Shown: positions 9,648 through 19,656, counted from the first letter of the stretch. The stretch is DNA of 64,000 bases from Kocuria marina (GCA_014652975.1 BMZV01000004.1:124001-188000); one strand, 5' to 3'. The notes: a model not told the origin generated them from the sequence alone. Numbers and translations are program-made.

Positions 9648-11318
9648 TCACATCCTTTCGGGAGCGGAGACGCCCAGCAGGTCCAGCCCGTTGGCGAGGA
9701 CCTGGCGCACGGCGTCGTTGAGCCACAGGCGGGTGTGGTGGACGGGCGCCACCGGGTCGTCGCCCTGCGGGGTGACCCGGCACGCGTCGTACCAGCGGTG
9801 GTACGCCCCAGCCAGGGCCTCGAGGTGGCGCGCCACGCGGTGCGGTTCGCGCAGGGCCGCGGCCTGGGCGACGACGGACGGGTACTGTCCGAGCGCGGCC
9901 AACAGGTCCGCTTCACGCGGGTGCTCGAGCAGGGACGCGTCGAACCGGGCGGCGCCGGCCTCGTCCGTGCGCGCGACACCGGCGGCGTGGGCGTTGCGTT
10001 CCACAGCGCACGTGCGTGCGTGGGCGTACTGGACGTAGAAGACCGGGTTCTCGTTGGAGCGCTTGGTCAGCACGTCCAAATCGATGTCGATGTTGGAGTC
10101 CACGGAATAGCGGGTCAGCGAGTACCGCGCGGCGTCCACGCCCACGGCCTCCACGAGGTCCTCCATGGTCACCACGGTGCCCGCGCGCTTGGACATCCGC
10201 ACCGCGGTGCCGTCCTTGACCAGGTTGACCATCTGACCGATCAGCACCTCGACGGCGTCCGGGGAGTCCCCGAGCGCGGCCGCGGCGGCCTTGAGCCGGG
10301 CCACGTAACCGTGGTGGTCCGCGCCGAGCATGTAGATGCACAGGTCCGCGCCACGGTCCCGCTTGTTCTTGAAGTAGGCGATGTCCCCCGCGATGTACGC
10401 GGCGTGACCGTCCGACTTGATGACCACGCGGTCCTTGTCGTCCCCGTGGTCGGTGGAGCGCAGCCACCACGCTCCGTCCTCGAAGTACAGCGCGTCCGAG
10501 GAACGCAGCTGGTCGAGCAGCGTCTCGACCTGGCCGTCATCGAACAGCGAGTTCTCGTGGAAGAAGACATCGAAGTCCACGCCGAAATCGTGCAGCGAGG
10601 ATTTGATCTGGGCGAACATCAGTTCCACGCCCGCGGCGCGGAAGACCTCCTGCGGGTCCTCGGACTCCAGGGCGTCCGGGTGCTGGGCCAGGACCTCGTC
10701 CGCGATCTCGGAGATGTACTGCCCGCCGTAGCCGTCCTCCGGGGCGGCCTCCCCGCGGGCGCGGGCCAGCAGGGAACGGGCGAAGCGGTCGATCTGGTTG
10801 CCGTGGTCGTTGAAGTAGTACTCCCGCACGACCGAGGCGCCCTGCGCATCCAGGATCCGGGCCAGGGAGTCACCCACGGCGGCCCACCGCGTGCCACCCA
10901 GGTGGATCGGACCGGTGGGGTTCGCGGAGACGAACTCGAGGTTGATGGTCGTGCCGGACAGGGTGTCCGCGGTCCCGAAGGCGCGCCCCTGTTCCACGAT
11001 CGACTGCGCGAGCTCACCGGCCGCGGCGGCGTCGAGCGTGACGTTGAGGAAGCCCGGACCGGCGATGTCCACCGTCTTCACACCGGGGACGGCCGACAGG
11101 CGCTCGGAGAGGATCTGCGCGACGTCCCGGGGGGAACGGCCCACCTTCTTGGCCACCTGCATGGCCACGGTGGTAGCCCAGTCCCCGTGCTCACGGTTCT
11201 TGGGTCGCTCCACCTTCGCGTGCGGGAGTTCGGCGCCATCCACCGGGGTCAGTTCACCGGCGGCCACGGCGTCTTGCAGGCATGCGGACACGGCGGAGGA
11301 AAGTTCTTCAGGAGTCAC
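9648..11318 (-). CDS. argS: Arginyl-tRNA synthetase
   Basis: ArgS charges tRNA-Arg. I chose the GTG at 11318 ([10 protein letters not shown]), giving 556 residues, the usual length. The class I signature is [11 protein letters not shown] (about 132-142), and the KMSKS-like motif appears as RMSKRAG, common in arginyl enzymes. The C-terminal anticodon-binding domain is complete. A -10 hexamer (TACACT) ends only six bases before this GTG, arguing for a leaderless mRNA and supporting the start. A tRNA-Arg gene lies divergently about 120 bases away. Confidence 0.96.
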   Translation of the reverse strand: MTPEELSSAVSACLQDAVAAGELTPVDGAELPHAKVERPKNREHGDWATTVAMQVAKKVGRSPRDVAQILSERLSAVPGVKTVDIAGPGFLNVTLDAAAAGELAQSIVEQGRAFGTADTLSGTTINLEFVSANPTGPIHLGGTRWAAVGDSLARILDAQGASVVREYYFNDHGNQIDRFARSLLARARGEAAPEDGYGGQYISEIADEVLAQHPDALESEDPQEVFRAAGVELMFAQIKSSLHDFGVDFDVFFHENSLFDDGQVETLLDQLRSSDALYFEDGAWWLRSTDHGDDKDRVVIKSDGHAAYIAGDIAYFKNKRDRGADLCIYMLGADHHGYVARLKAAAAALGDSPDAVEVLIGQMVNLVKDGTAVRMSKRAGTVVTMEDLVEAVGVDAARYSLTRYSVDSNIDIDLDVLTKRSNENPVFYVQYAHARTCAVERNAHAAGVARTDEAGAARFDASLLEHPREADLLAALGQYPSVVAQAAALREPHRVARHLEALAGAYHRWYDACRVTPQGDDPVAPVHHTRLWLNDAVRQVLANGLDLLGVSAPERM

Positions 11319-11324
11319 TGTGCC

Positions 11325-11330
11325 AGTGTA
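11325..11330 (-). promoter_or_regulatory. argS -10 element, probable leaderless transcript
   Basis: TACACT on the minus strand lies six bases from the GTG start of argS. Transcription from it would begin at or within a base or two of the start codon. No Shine-Dalgarno sequence is present. Confidence 0.5.
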
Positions 11331-11364
11331 ACGGCGCGGGAGCACCCCGCTCGATCCGCGTCGA

Positions 11365-11392
11365 TTGGTGCGCCCGCGCGACCTGGTAGTAT
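11365..11392 (+). promoter_or_regulatory. Promoter of the tRNA-Arg gene
   Basis: TTGGTG (11365-11370) and TAGTAT (11387-11392) are separated by 16 bases and lie 49 bases before the mature tRNA 5' end. This is a good sigma-70-like promoter in the right place and orientation. Confidence 0.6.
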
Positions 11393-11441
11393 CGTCGAGT
11401 TGTCGTCGCGGGCCTCGTTCTCGGGTCCTGTGACACGGCAC

Positions 11442-11517
11442 GCCCGCGTAGCTCAGTGGATAGAGCGTCTGCCTCCGGAGCAGAAGGTCGTAGGTTCGAA
11501 TCCTGTCGCGGGCACCA
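11442..11517 (+). tRNA. tRNA-Arg (anticodon CCG)
   Basis: This is a complete 76-base cloverleaf. The seven-base acceptor arms are GCCCGCG and CGCGGGC, the D arm is GCTC/GAGC, the anticodon loop is CTCCGGA on a TCTGC/GCAGA stem, and the T loop is TTCGAAT. The discriminator is A and the CCA end is encoded. Anticodon CCG reads CGG codons. It lies divergent to argS, so a tRNA-Arg and its synthetase share one intergenic region. Confidence 0.97.
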
Positions 11518-11520
11518 CGA

Positions 11521-11547
11521 ATGCCCTCCCCTCGGGGAGGGCATTTT
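11521..11547 (+). terminator. Rho-independent terminator after tRNA-Arg
   Basis: ATGCCCTCCCC pairs with GGGGAGGGCAT, followed by TTTT. It begins four bases past the tRNA CCA end. Confidence 0.8.
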
Positions 11548-11614
11548 CGCATTTCGGGGACCCCCACGCCCTACGGGGCCGGCACCCGGATCGCGGGTGG
11601 TTCGAGCTAGCGGG

Positions 11615-11986
11615 TCAGCGGTGACCGCGGCGCTGCTGGCGGGTCCTCAGGTGGGGGTTCAGCTCGAGTGGGTCGTACTCATTGACCACGGAGTCGCTGC
11701 CGTAGTGCTCTTCGAGCAGTTGGTCCTCCTCCACCGGGCGGGGTGGAGCCGTGCGCCGCAGCACGACCCCCACAATCGTGAGCAGGCCACCCACCGCGAG
11801 GGTTCCGAAACCCACCGCAATCATGGTCCACCCGCGAGTGTTCAAGGGCTCTCCCCCGTGGTCCGCCGCGGCCCGGCTCATGGCCACGAGTGCCTCCGGG
11901 AGGGTGAAACAACACACGAACAACAAAAGCAGCCCCACCGCGGTGATGACGGACGTGAAACGTTGTCTGCGGTGGGGCTGCTTCAT
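11615..11986 (-). CDS. Small two-helix membrane protein, function unknown
   Basis: The 123-residue protein from ATG 11986 (MKQPHRRQRF) has two clear hydrophobic segments, at about 12-35 and 52-75, separated by a short polar loop. An acidic and basic C-terminal tail with ELNPHLRTRQQRRGHR at the end follows. I do not recognise the family. The N-terminal segment is preceded by basic residues, suggesting insertion with the N-terminus inside. It follows the ABC transporter ATPase gene by a few bases on the same strand and may be its last operon member, but nothing ties it functionally to transport. Confidence 0.7.
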   Translation of the reverse strand: MKQPHRRQRFTSVITAVGLLLLFVCCFTLPEALVAMSRAAADHGGEPLNTRGWTMIAVGFGTLAVGGLLTIVGVVLRRTAPPRPVEEDQLLEEHYGSDSVVNEYDPLELNPHLRTRQQRRGHR

Positions 11987-11990
11987 AAGA

Positions 11991-12899
11991 TCAATGGCCT
12001 TCCGGTGACACCCCCGGAGCGGAGGAACCACCCGTTGGGGCGCCGTGGGCGGGGGCACCCCGGGACGGGGCACCGGCCGGTTCGGCGCTGCGAGCTGTCT
12101 CCAGAAGCGTAGCGTCATCCAGGGCGGGTTCGCCCGTGGCCGCTTGCAGCTTGCGGAACTCGGCGAGCAGATCCGCCACGGTGGCCTCGGCCTTCTGCTG
12201 CGCGTCCAGCTCGAAGAGGATGCGACCCTCGTGCATCATGATGAGCCGGTTGCCCAGCCGCAGGGCCTGGTCCATGTTGTGCGTGACCATGAGCGTGGTC
12301 AGGTGACGCTCGTTCACGATCCGCTCGGTGATCTCCGTGACGTGCTGCGCACGCTGGGGATCCAGGGCGGCCGTGTGCTCGTCCAGTAACAAGATCTCGG
12401 GTGCGGAGAACGTGGCCATGAGCAGGGACAGCGCCTGGCGTTGCCCGCCGGACAGCAACCCCACCTTGGCCCCCAGCCGGTGCTCCAGACCCAGTTCGAG
12501 GGTCTTGAGCTCCTGCTCGAACTCGTGGCGTCGGGCGCGGGTGACGCCGCGCGCGAGACCACGGGAGCGACCGCGGCGCTGCGCGATGGCCATGTTCTGC
12601 TCGATGCTCAGGGTGGGCGAGGATCCTTTCATGGGGTCCTGGAACACCCGGGAGATCCACGTGGCCTTGCGGTGTTCGGGAAGCCGCGTGACGTCCCGGT
12701 CCCCCACCATGATCCGGCCGCTGTCCGGGATGATCGTCCCGGACACCGTGTTGAGCAGGGTGGACTTGCCCGCACCGTTGGAGCCGATGACCGTGACGAA
12801 GTCCCCGGGTTTGACCGTGAGGCTCACCCCGTTCAACGCCACGCGTTCGTTGACCGTCCCGGCGAAGAACGTCTTGCGCACGTCCTGTATGTTCAGCAT
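11991..12899 (-). CDS. ABC transporter ATP-binding protein
   Basis: This 302-residue ATPase drives the importer encoded with the next two genes. From ATG 12899 (MLNIQDVRKTF) it shows the P-loop GSNGAGKST, the signature LSGGQRQAL and the Walker B LLLDEHTAALD, where His replaces the more usual Pro. About 45 residues of Ala/Gly/Pro-rich sequence form a non-conserved tail. The gene begins four bases after the permease stop. The set resembles the TrpXYZ-like importers with a PF04392 binding protein, some linked to aromatic amino acids; the substrate cannot be read from sequence. Confidence 0.9.
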   Translation of the reverse strand: MLNIQDVRKTFFAGTVNERVALNGVSLTVKPGDFVTVIGSNGAGKSTLLNTVSGTIIPDSGRIMVGDRDVTRLPEHRKATWISRVFQDPMKGSSPTLSIEQNMAIAQRRGRSRGLARGVTRARRHEFEQELKTLELGLEHRLGAKVGLLSGGQRQALSLLMATFSAPEILLLDEHTAALDPQRAQHVTEITERIVNERHLTTLMVTHNMDQALRLGNRLIMMHEGRILFELDAQQKAEATVADLLAEFRKLQAATGEPALDDATLLETARSAEPAGAPSRGAPAHGAPTGGSSAPGVSPEGH

Positions 12900-12903
12900 C
12901 CGA

Positions 12904-13863
12904 TCACGCTCCCGTTCGTCCGGACACACCGGCGTCCACGGTGCGCCGGGCGCGGGATCGCACGTCCGCCTGCACCGCTTGCGCGGCCCTGAGGGTGCGG
13001 TGGCGCTTCCACCGCTTGTACACGCCGAGCTGTGGCAGCACGAGCGCGATCACCACGAGCACCGCGGAGATCAGCTTCATGTCCGAGGGGTTCAGTCCCG
13101 CCTGCAGCGCCACGGTGATCACCAGGCGGTACAGCACCGAGCCGAGGATCACCGCGAGCGTGGCGATCACCACGGTGCGCGTGCCGAAGATGCCCTGGCC
13201 GAGGATCACGGAGGCGAGGCCCACGACGATCATGCCGATGCCCATGCCGATGTCCGCGAAGCCCTGGTACTGCGCGATCAGGGCACCGGACAAGCCCACG
13301 AGGGCGTTGGACAGGCACAGACCGAGGATCTTCTGCCGGTCCGTATTCACCCCGAAGGAACGGATCATCTCCGGGTTGTCACCCGTGGCCTGCATGGCCA
13401 GGCCGGCGTCCGTGTACAGGAACCAGTCCAGTGCGAGCTTCACGAGCAGCACACCGACCAACAACAACAACACTCCCACGACCGTCCCCTGCAGCCCGGC
13501 CTCGCGCAGGGGCGTGAAGACGGTCTCCTCGCGCAACAGCGCGAGGTTCGCCTTGCCACCCATAAGCCGCAGGTTCACGGAGTACAGGGCGGTCATGGTC
13601 AGGATGCCCGCGAGCAACCCGTTGATCCGCGCCTTGGTGTGCAGCAGCGCGGTGATCAGACCGGCGAAGGCGCCGACCACGAAGCCCACGACGGTCGCAA
13701 ACCACGGGCTGCCGCCGTGCAGGATCACCATGGCCGCGGTGGCCGCCCCGCTCGTGAAGGACTGGTCCACGGTCAGGTCCGGGAAGTCCAGCACGCGGAA
13801 CGTGAGGTACACACCCAGGGCCATGATCGCGTAGATCAGCCCCAGTTCGATTCCAGCGATCAC
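12904..13863 (-). CDS. ABC transporter permease
   Basis: The 319-residue inner-membrane permease starts with GTG 13863 (VIAGIELGLIYAIMALGVYL) and has about eight hydrophobic segments of the branched-chain amino acid/ribose permease fold. A basic cytoplasmic tail follows. It is placed between the lipoprotein and ATPase genes with gaps of five and four bases, so the three are an operon. The family normally pairs with PF04392-type solute-binding proteins, as here. Confidence 0.9.
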   Translation of the reverse strand: MIAGIELGLIYAIMALGVYLTFRVLDFPDLTVDQSFTSGAATAAMVILHGGSPWFATVVGFVVGAFAGLITALLHTKARINGLLAGILTMTALYSVNLRLMGGKANLALLREETVFTPLREAGLQGTVVGVLLLLVGVLLVKLALDWFLYTDAGLAMQATGDNPEMIRSFGVNTDRQKILGLCLSNALVGLSGALIAQYQGFADIGMGIGMIVVGLASVILGQGIFGTRTVVIATLAVILGSVLYRLVITVALQAGLNPSDMKLISAVLVVIALVLPQLGVYKRWKRHRTLRAAQAVQADVRSRARRTVDAGVSGRTGA

Positions 13864-13868
13864 CGGCG

Positions 13869-14855
13869 TTACTCGATGACCTGGTCGGCCTGGTCCCGCA
13901 GGCTCTGCGGGACCTCCACGCCCATGGCCTTGGCGGCCTTGGCGTTAATGATGAGCTTGGTTTCTTTCTGGGACTCCACGGCCATCTCGCCGGGCTTGGC
14001 GCCGTCCTTGAGGATGCGCACCGCCATCTCACCGGTCTGCTTGCCCAGGTCCGTGTAGTTGATCCCCTGGGTTGCCAGGGCACCGCGCTCCACGGAGTCG
14101 CCCTCACCCGCGATCAACGGGATCTTCTTGGCCTCCGCGGCGGAGATCACGGCCTCGAGCCCGGCTACGACCTTGTTGTCGGTGGGCACGTAGATGGAGT
14201 CGGTGTCGAAGGACTCGGCGGCCTGGGCCACCTCAGCCGTGGTGGTCACGGTCTTCTCCTCAACCTTCAGACCCTCGGCCTGCGCGGCCTTCTTGGCCTC
14301 GTCCACCTGCACCTGGGAGTTGGTCTCACCGGAGCTGTAGATGATGCCCACGGACTTGGCGCCAGACTTGAGCTTCTTGATGAGCTGGATCTGCTCGGCC
14401 ACGGGGTTCATGTCCGTGGTGCCGGTGACGTTGGCGCCGGGCGCATCCATGGAATTCACGAGCCCCGCGTCCACGGGATCGGTCACGGCGGTGAACAGGA
14501 CGGGCTTGTCCGTGACGGCCTGGGCAAGGGACTGGGCGGACGGCGTGGCGATGCCCAGGATCAGATCGTCGTTGGAGGACGTGAAGTTGGAGGCGATGTT
14601 GGTCGCGGTGGCCTGGTCGCCGGAGGCGTTCTGCACGTCCAGGGTCAGGTTCTCACCCTCCGTGTAGCCGCCGTCCTTGAGGGCCTGCACGAAACCTTCG
14701 CGGGCGGCGTCGAGCGAGGGGTGCTCCACGAACTGCGAGATGCCCACGGTGACCTTCTTGGTCTCACCGGACTGCCCACCGTTGTCGGATCCGCAACCCG
14801 TGAGCAGCAACGCCGCGGTGGTGGCCACGGCGGCGACCGGGAGTAAACGCTTCAT
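13869..14855 (-). CDS. ABC transporter substrate-binding lipoprotein
   Basis: The 328-residue protein has a lipoprotein signal peptide, with the lipobox LLTGC placing the modified cysteine at residue 21. The remainder is a two-lobed periplasmic-binding fold of the PF04392 type, with typical stretches such as VGISQFVEHPSLD and GIIYSSGETNSQVQ. It is the first gene of the importer operon, with an AAAGGAA ribosome binding site upstream and an AT-rich promoter-like region (TAGATAATAT on the minus strand) about 45 bases before the start. The ligand is unknown; relatives include tryptophan and tyrosine binders. Confidence 0.9.
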   Translation of the reverse strand: MKRLLPVAAVATTAALLLTGCGSDNGGQSGETKKVTVGISQFVEHPSLDAAREGFVQALKDGGYTEGENLTLDVQNASGDQATATNIASNFTSSNDDLILGIATPSAQSLAQAVTDKPVLFTAVTDPVDAGLVNSMDAPGANVTGTTDMNPVAEQIQLIKKLKSGAKSVGIIYSSGETNSQVQVDEAKKAAQAEGLKVEEKTVTTTAEVAQAAESFDTDSIYVPTDNKVVAGLEAVISAAEAKKIPLIAGEGDSVERGALATQGINYTDLGKQTGEMAVRILKDGAKPGEMAVESQKETKLIINAKAAKAMGVEVPQSLRDQADQVIE

Positions 14856-15003
14856 GACGGGTAATTCCTTTCCCCGAGGATCAATGATGAGTGGATATTA
14901 TCTAACAATCGGTCGAAAAAGAGACGCAGCTCACATGTGCGGACAATCGGGCGCGTCGTCGGGCTCCCGCAGCGGCCCGTGGGCGCGTGTCGGCCGGGGC
15001 CCG

Positions 15004-15009
15004 TAGACT
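15004..15009 (+). promoter_or_regulatory. Candidate -10 element of hrpA
   Basis: TAGACT ends 11 bases before the ATG at 15021. The predicted transcript would have a leader of only a few bases, and no Shine-Dalgarno sequence is seen. The same hexamer occurs near guaB1 and kgd. Confidence 0.4.
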
Positions 15010-15020
15010 CTTCCGTTGAC

Positions 15021-18000
15021 ATGACTGAGCCCCGCATCCAGCCCCGCATCGTGTACCCGGACGACCTCCCCGTCAGCGCGCGCCGGGAGGACATTATGGC
15101 CGCGATCCGCGATCACCAGGTCGTGGTGATCGCGGGTGAGACCGGTTCCGGCAAGACCACCCAGCTGCCCAAGATGTGTCTGGAGCTGGGTCTGGGAGAC
15201 GGCGGTCTGATCGGTCACACCCAGCCGCGCAGGATTGCGGCGCGTTCGGTGGCCGAGCGCATCGCCCATGAACTCGGGCAGCGCGTGGGGGACACCGTGG
15301 GCTACCAGGTGCGCTTCACGTCCGAGGTGGGCAAGGACTCGCGGATCAAGCTCATGACGGACGGCATCCTGCTGGCCGAGATCGGCCACGACCCGCAGCT
15401 GTCGCGCTACAACGCGATCATCATCGACGAGGCCCACGAGCGCTCCCTCAACATCGACTTCCTGCTGGGCTACCTCAAGCGACTGCTCCCCCAGCGCCCG
15501 GACCTGAAGGTCGTCATCACGTCCGCGACGATCGACCCGCAACGCTTCGCCGAGCACTTCGTGCTGCCGGACCCGCAGCACCCGGACGCCGATCCAGAGC
15601 CCGCCCCGATCATCGAGGTCTCCGGGCGCACCTACCCCGTGGAGATCCGCTACCGACCACTGGCCCAGGAGCGCAGCGGGGACGGCGGCGAGGACGAGGA
15701 CAACACCGGCGACGGGCTCGTGGACGAGGACCGCGACCCGATCGACGCCGTGTGCGACGCCGTCGTGGAACTCTCGCGCGAACCCCGCGGGGACATCCTC
15801 GTGTTCTTCGCGGGCGAGCGTGAGATCCGGGATGCCCAGGACGCGCTGCACAAGGTCATCGACTCGCACCGTTCCCTGGCCGGGACCCAGATCCTGCCGC
15901 TGTTCGGGCGGCTGTCCATGGCCGAACAGAACCGCGTGTTCGCGCCGTCCTCGCACCGCCGGATCGTGCTCGCGACCAACGTGGCCGAGACCTCGCTCAC
16001 GGTCCCGGGCATCAAGTACGTGATCGACCCGGGCACCGCCCGGATCTCCCGGTACTCGGCGCGCACCAAGGTCCAGCGCCTGCCCATCGAGCGCATCTCC
16101 CAGGCGTCGGCGCGGCAGCGCGCGGGGCGCTCGGGGCGTACGTCCGACGGCGTGTGCATCCGGTTGTACTCCGAGGAGGACTTCGAGTCCCGGCCGGAGT
16201 ACACGGACCCGGAGATCCTGCGCACGAACCTCGCTGCGGTCATCCTGCAGATGATCTCGGTGGGCGTGGTGGAGCAACCCCACGACATCACCCAGTTCCC
16301 GTTCGTGCAGAAACCCGATGCGCGCGCGGTCAAGGACGGCGTGGTGCTGCTGCGCGAACTCGGTGCCCTGCGCTCGGGCGCGGCGGACGCGGGCGACGCC
16401 GCGGCGTCGTCGTCCGCGCGTGACGGGCACCGGGGGCGGCGCTCGCGGTCCGGGCGCCACCGCGGTCGGCAGAGCGGACCGCGGGGTCCGCTGACCCGCA
16501 CGGGCGAGGTGCTCGCCGCGCTGCCGGTGGACCCGCGACTGGGCCGGATGATCGTGGAGTCGCAGCGCCGGGGGTGCGTGCGCGAGGTGCTCGTGCTCAC
16601 GGCCGCGCTCACGGTGCAGGACCCGCGGGAACGCCCGCTCGAGAAGCGCCAGGCGGCGGACGAGTTCCACGCGCGCTTCCGCGACAAGACCTCCGACTTC
16701 CTGTCCTACGGTCTGCTGTGGCAGTACCTGCAGGAGCAGCAGAGCGAGCTGTCCTCGTCCCAGTTCCGCAAGCTGTGCCGACGCGAGTACCTGAACTTCC
16801 TGCGGATCCGCGAGTGGCAGGACCTCTACGCGCAGTTGCGACAGATCGCACGCCAGGTGGGGATCGATGCCGGGGCGTCCCGGGAGATCGACGTCGCCTC
16901 GCACCAGGAGGCCGTGCACAAGAGCCTGCTATCCGGGCTGCTGAGCAACATCGGCGTGCGGGACGAACGCACGCGCGAGTACCGCGGCGCGCGCGGGACC
17001 AAGTTCGCGATCTTCCCGGGCTCGGCCCTGTTCAAGACGTCCCCGGACTGGCTCGTGTCCGCGGAGCTCGTGGAGACCTCCCGATTGTGGGCGCGCACCA
17101 ACGCGGCGATCAAGCCCGAGTGGGCCGAGGAGATCGCGCCGCAGCTCGTCAAGCGCAGCTACTCCGAACCCCACTGGTCCCGTTCCCGCGGGGCCGTAAT
17201 GGCGTACGAGAAGGTCACGCTCTACGGGCTGCCCGTGGTGTCCGAGCGGCCCGTGTTGTTCTCCCGGATCGATCCCGAACTCTCCCGGGAACTGTTCATC
17301 CGCCACGCGCTCGTGGAGGGCGACTGGCAGACCCGCCACACGTTCGTCAAGCGCAATCGCAAGGCCCTGGCCCAGGTCGAGGAACTCGAGAACCGCATGC
17401 GCCGCAAGGACCTGCGCGTGGACGACCAGGTGCTGTTCGACTTCTACGACGCGCGCGTGCCCGCGGACGTGGTCTCCCAGCGGCATTTCGATGCGTGGTG
17501 GAAGAAGGCCCGCCAGCGGGACGAGCACCTGCTGGACCTCACTCCCGAGGACCTGATCGCGCCCGAGGTCGCGGAGCTGGACACGGCCTCCTTCCCGCGG
17601 TCCTGGACCGTGGCATCCCCGGACGGCGAGCTGAGTCTGGACCTGGACTACGAATTCGCGCCCGGGGCGGAGACCGCGGACGGCGTCACGGTGCGGGTCC
17701 CCGTGCTGTTCCTGGACCGACTGGCCCCCGAGCAGTTCGAATGGCACATCCCCGGGCTGCGTGTGGAGCTCGTGACCGCGCTGATCAAATCGCTGCCCAA
17801 GGCCGTGCGGCGCAACTTCGTGCCCGCCCCGGACACCGCCGTCACCGCCGTGAAGCACCTGGACGCCGAGTTCGATCCGGCCCGCGACTCCCTCCTGGAG
17901 TCCCTGGCCACCGTTCTGCGGCGGTTGCGGGGCCACCCCGTCCAGGCCTCGGACTTCCACCCGGAGGCCCTGCCCGCCCACCTGCGCATGCGCTTCGAGG

Positions 18001-19148
18001 TGCGCGACGCCCGCAACTCGGTACTGGGCCGGGGCGACGACCTCACGGAGCTCAAACAGCGGTTGCGGCCCAAGGTCCGCGCGGCGCTCGCCGAGTCCCT
18101 CGGGGGCGCTGCGGCCCAGCTGTACGACGCCGCTCGGGGCAGCGCCGAGGGTTCGGCCGCGTCCGGTGACGACGCCGCCGCGGCCCGTCGCGGTCGCGGC
18201 AAGCGGGGCTCGGCGCGACCGGCCCCAGGGACTTCCCCCGGATCCGGCGCACCCCAGGCCGCCTCGCTGGAACGCACCGACCTCACGGCGTGGCCCGAAC
18301 CCGATCCGCCGCGCCGCGTGGAGACGACCGTGGCGGGTCAGACGGTCACGGGATACCCCACACTCGTGGCGGTGCGGGACACCGATGCTTCGCAGCCACC
18401 CCGCGTGGACCTGCGGATCCTGAGCGACGCGGAGGAACAGCGCGCCGCGCAACGCGACGGCGTGATCGCCCTGCTGCACCGGACCCTGCCGTCCGTGCAC
18501 CGCTACGTGGTGGACCACCTGAGCCAGAAGGAACGGTTGATCTTCACCCAGAACCCCCACGGTTCGGTCGAGGCGCTCATCACCGATTGCACGATCGCCG
18601 CGATCGACCGGCTGGTACCCGAGGAGCCGCCGTTCACGCGGGACCAGTTCCGGGCGGTCGCCGAGCACGTACGCGCCGAGCTGATCGACACGGTCTTCGC
18701 CGTCACTGCGCTCGTGACCACCGCGCTCACCGAGTCCAACACCGTGCGCAAACGGTTGAAGAAACCCGGGTCACTCGGGGCGGTCGCCGCGTTCAAGGAC
18801 ATGTCCGAGCAGCTCTCCCGCTTGATCCATCCCGGCTTCGTGGCCCGCACCGGGTGGCGGGCCCTGCAGCACGTGCCGCGCTACCTCGCGGGGATCAACG
18901 TGCGCCTGGACAAACTCTCCGGCCACCTGCAGCGGGACGCCGTGGCCATGCAGACCGTGCACGATCTCGAGGCCGAGTACCGCGCCGCGGTGGACGCCGT
19001 CCCCTCGACCGTACCCACGCCCGCTGCGCTGCGGGCCGTGCGCTGGGACCTCGAGGAACTGCGCATCTCGTTCTTCGCGCAGGAACTGGGCACCGCGCAC
19101 ACGGTGTCGGAGAAGCGGATCCGCAAGCGGTTGCGCGAGCTCGGCTGA
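15021..19148 (+). CDS. hrpA: ATP-dependent RNA helicase HrpA (DEAH box)
   Basis: The 1375-residue protein belongs to the large bacterial DEAH-box helicases, linked to mRNA processing and rescue of stalled or collided ribosomes. Walker A GETGSGKTTQ is at about 39-48 and DEAH at 136-139, with helicase C, HA2, OB-fold and a C-terminal DUF3418 region in order. Two polar, low-complexity stretches interrupt the conserved core: an acidic one near residues 213-235 and an Arg/Ser-rich one near 455-490. Ala/Arg/Gly-rich linker lies near 1040-1080. The ATG at 15021 is chosen over an upstream in-frame ATG because it starts family-like sequence. Confidence 0.93.
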   Translation: MTEPRIQPRIVYPDDLPVSARREDIMAAIRDHQVVVIAGETGSGKTTQLPKMCLELGLGDGGLIGHTQPRRIAARSVAERIAHELGQRVGDTVGYQVRFTSEVGKDSRIKLMTDGILLAEIGHDPQLSRYNAIIIDEAHERSLNIDFLLGYLKRLLPQRPDLKVVITSATIDPQRFAEHFVLPDPQHPDADPEPAPIIEVSGRTYPVEIRYRPLAQERSGDGGEDEDNTGDGLVDEDRDPIDAVCDAVVELSREPRGDILVFFAGEREIRDAQDALHKVIDSHRSLAGTQILPLFGRLSMAEQNRVFAPSSHRRIVLATNVAETSLTVPGIKYVIDPGTARISRYSARTKVQRLPIERISQASARQRAGRSGRTSDGVCIRLYSEEDFESRPEYTDPEILRTNLAAVILQMISVGVVEQPHDITQFPFVQKPDARAVKDGVVLLRELGALRSGAADAGDAAASSSARDGHRGRRSRSGRHRGRQSGPRGPLTRTGEVLAALPVDPRLGRMIVESQRRGCVREVLVLTAALTVQDPRERPLEKRQAADEFHARFRDKTSDFLSYGLLWQYLQEQQSELSSSQFRKLCRREYLNFLRIREWQDLYAQLRQIARQVGIDAGASREIDVASHQEAVHKSLLSGLLSNIGVRDERTREYRGARGTKFAIFPGSALFKTSPDWLVSAELVETSRLWARTNAAIKPEWAEEIAPQLVKRSYSEPHWSRSRGAVMAYEKVTLYGLPVVSERPVLFSRIDPELSRELFIRHALVEGDWQTRHTFVKRNRKALAQVEELENRMRRKDLRVDDQVLFDFYDARVPADVVSQRHFDAWWKKARQRDEHLLDLTPEDLIAPEVAELDTASFPRSWTVASPDGELSLDLDYEFAPGAETADGVTVRVPVLFLDRLAPEQFEWHIPGLRVELVTALIKSLPKAVRRNFVPAPDTAVTAVKHLDAEFDPARDSLLESLATVLRRLRGHPVQASDFHPEALPAHLRMRFEVRDARNSVLGRGDDLTELKQRLRPKVRAALAESLGGAAAQLYDAARGSAEGSAASGDDAAAARRGRGKRGSARPAPGTSPGSGAPQAASLERTDLTAWPEPDPPRRVETTVAGQTVTGYPTLVAVRDTDASQPPRVDLRILSDAEEQRAAQRDGVIALLHRTLPSVHRYVVDHLSQKERLIFTQNPHGSVEALITDCTIAAIDRLVPEEPPFTRDQFRAVAEHVRAELIDTVFAVTALVTTALTESNTVRKRLKKPGSLGAVAAFKDMSEQLSRLIHPGFVARTGWRALQHVPRYLAGINVRLDKLSGHLQRDAVAMQTVHDLEAEYRAAVDAVPSTVPTPAALRAVRWDLEELRISFFAQELGTAHTVSEKRIRKRLRELG

Positions 19149-19177
19149 GCGACACCGGCGGTTAAAGCCCGCCAGCG

Positions 19178-19194
19178 ACGGGTGCATTGCACCC
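19178..19194. terminator. Inverted repeat between convergent hrpA and HIT genes
   Basis: CGGGTGCA and TGCACCCG are nearly adjacent in the 79-base gap between two converging genes. There is no T run, so this is a weak bidirectional terminator candidate. Confidence 0.35.
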
Positions 19195-19227
19195 GCCGCC
19201 GGTACCCGTGAGCGAGGCCGTCGGTCG

Positions 19228-19656
19228 CTACTGCTGCGGGACCTCGTCCTGGTGGCCCTGGGCCTCGAGGGCCTCGCGGATCCGGCGGGCAGACTCGTCC
19301 AGGACCGCGGGGTCCGGGTCCTGATCCACCTGGGCGAAGTCGAACTCCTCGATCGAATTGGTGGGCCACACGTGCAGGTGGGTGTGGGGCACCTCGAAGC
19401 CCTGGATCATGAGCCCCACCCGTTTGGGCGTGAACGCGGCGTCGATGGCCTTGCCGATGAACTGGCTGACCTTCATGAGGTGCATGGCCAGCTCCACGGG
19501 TAGGTCCACCCACGCGTCGATCTCCTGGCGCGGGACCACCAGGACGTGGCCCTGGGACAGGGGCTGGATGGACAGGAAGCCCACGCAGTGCTCGTCCGCC
19601 CAGACGAACCGGCCGGGCAGTTCGCCCTCGATGATCCTGGTGAACACTGAACTCAC
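19228..19656 (-). CDS. HIT family nucleotide-binding protein
   Basis: The 142-residue protein carries the histidine triad in the sequence VPHTHLHVWP, the signature of HIT hydrolases that cleave phosphoramidate or nucleotide conjugates. I chose GTG 19656 (VSSVFTRIIEGELPG) because GGAAAGGA lies seven bases upstream and HIT proteins begin near the (C/S)xFxxI motif. An acidic tail of about 30 residues follows the triad. It sits some 45 bases after the metallo-beta-lactamase gene on the same strand. The substrate is unknown. Confidence 0.88.
   Translation of the reverse strand: MSSVFTRIIEGELPGRFVWADEHCVGFLSIQPLSQGHVLVVPRQEIDAWVDLPVELAMHLMKVSQFIGKAIDAAFTPKRVGLMIQGFEVPHTHLHVWPTNSIEEFDFAQVDQDPDPAVLDESARRIREALEAQGHQDEVPQQ

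Noticed and set aside
14931..18668. Long minus-strand frames opposite hrpA
   Set aside because: Shadows of the helicase gene, with no motif and His/Arg-rich artefact composition.
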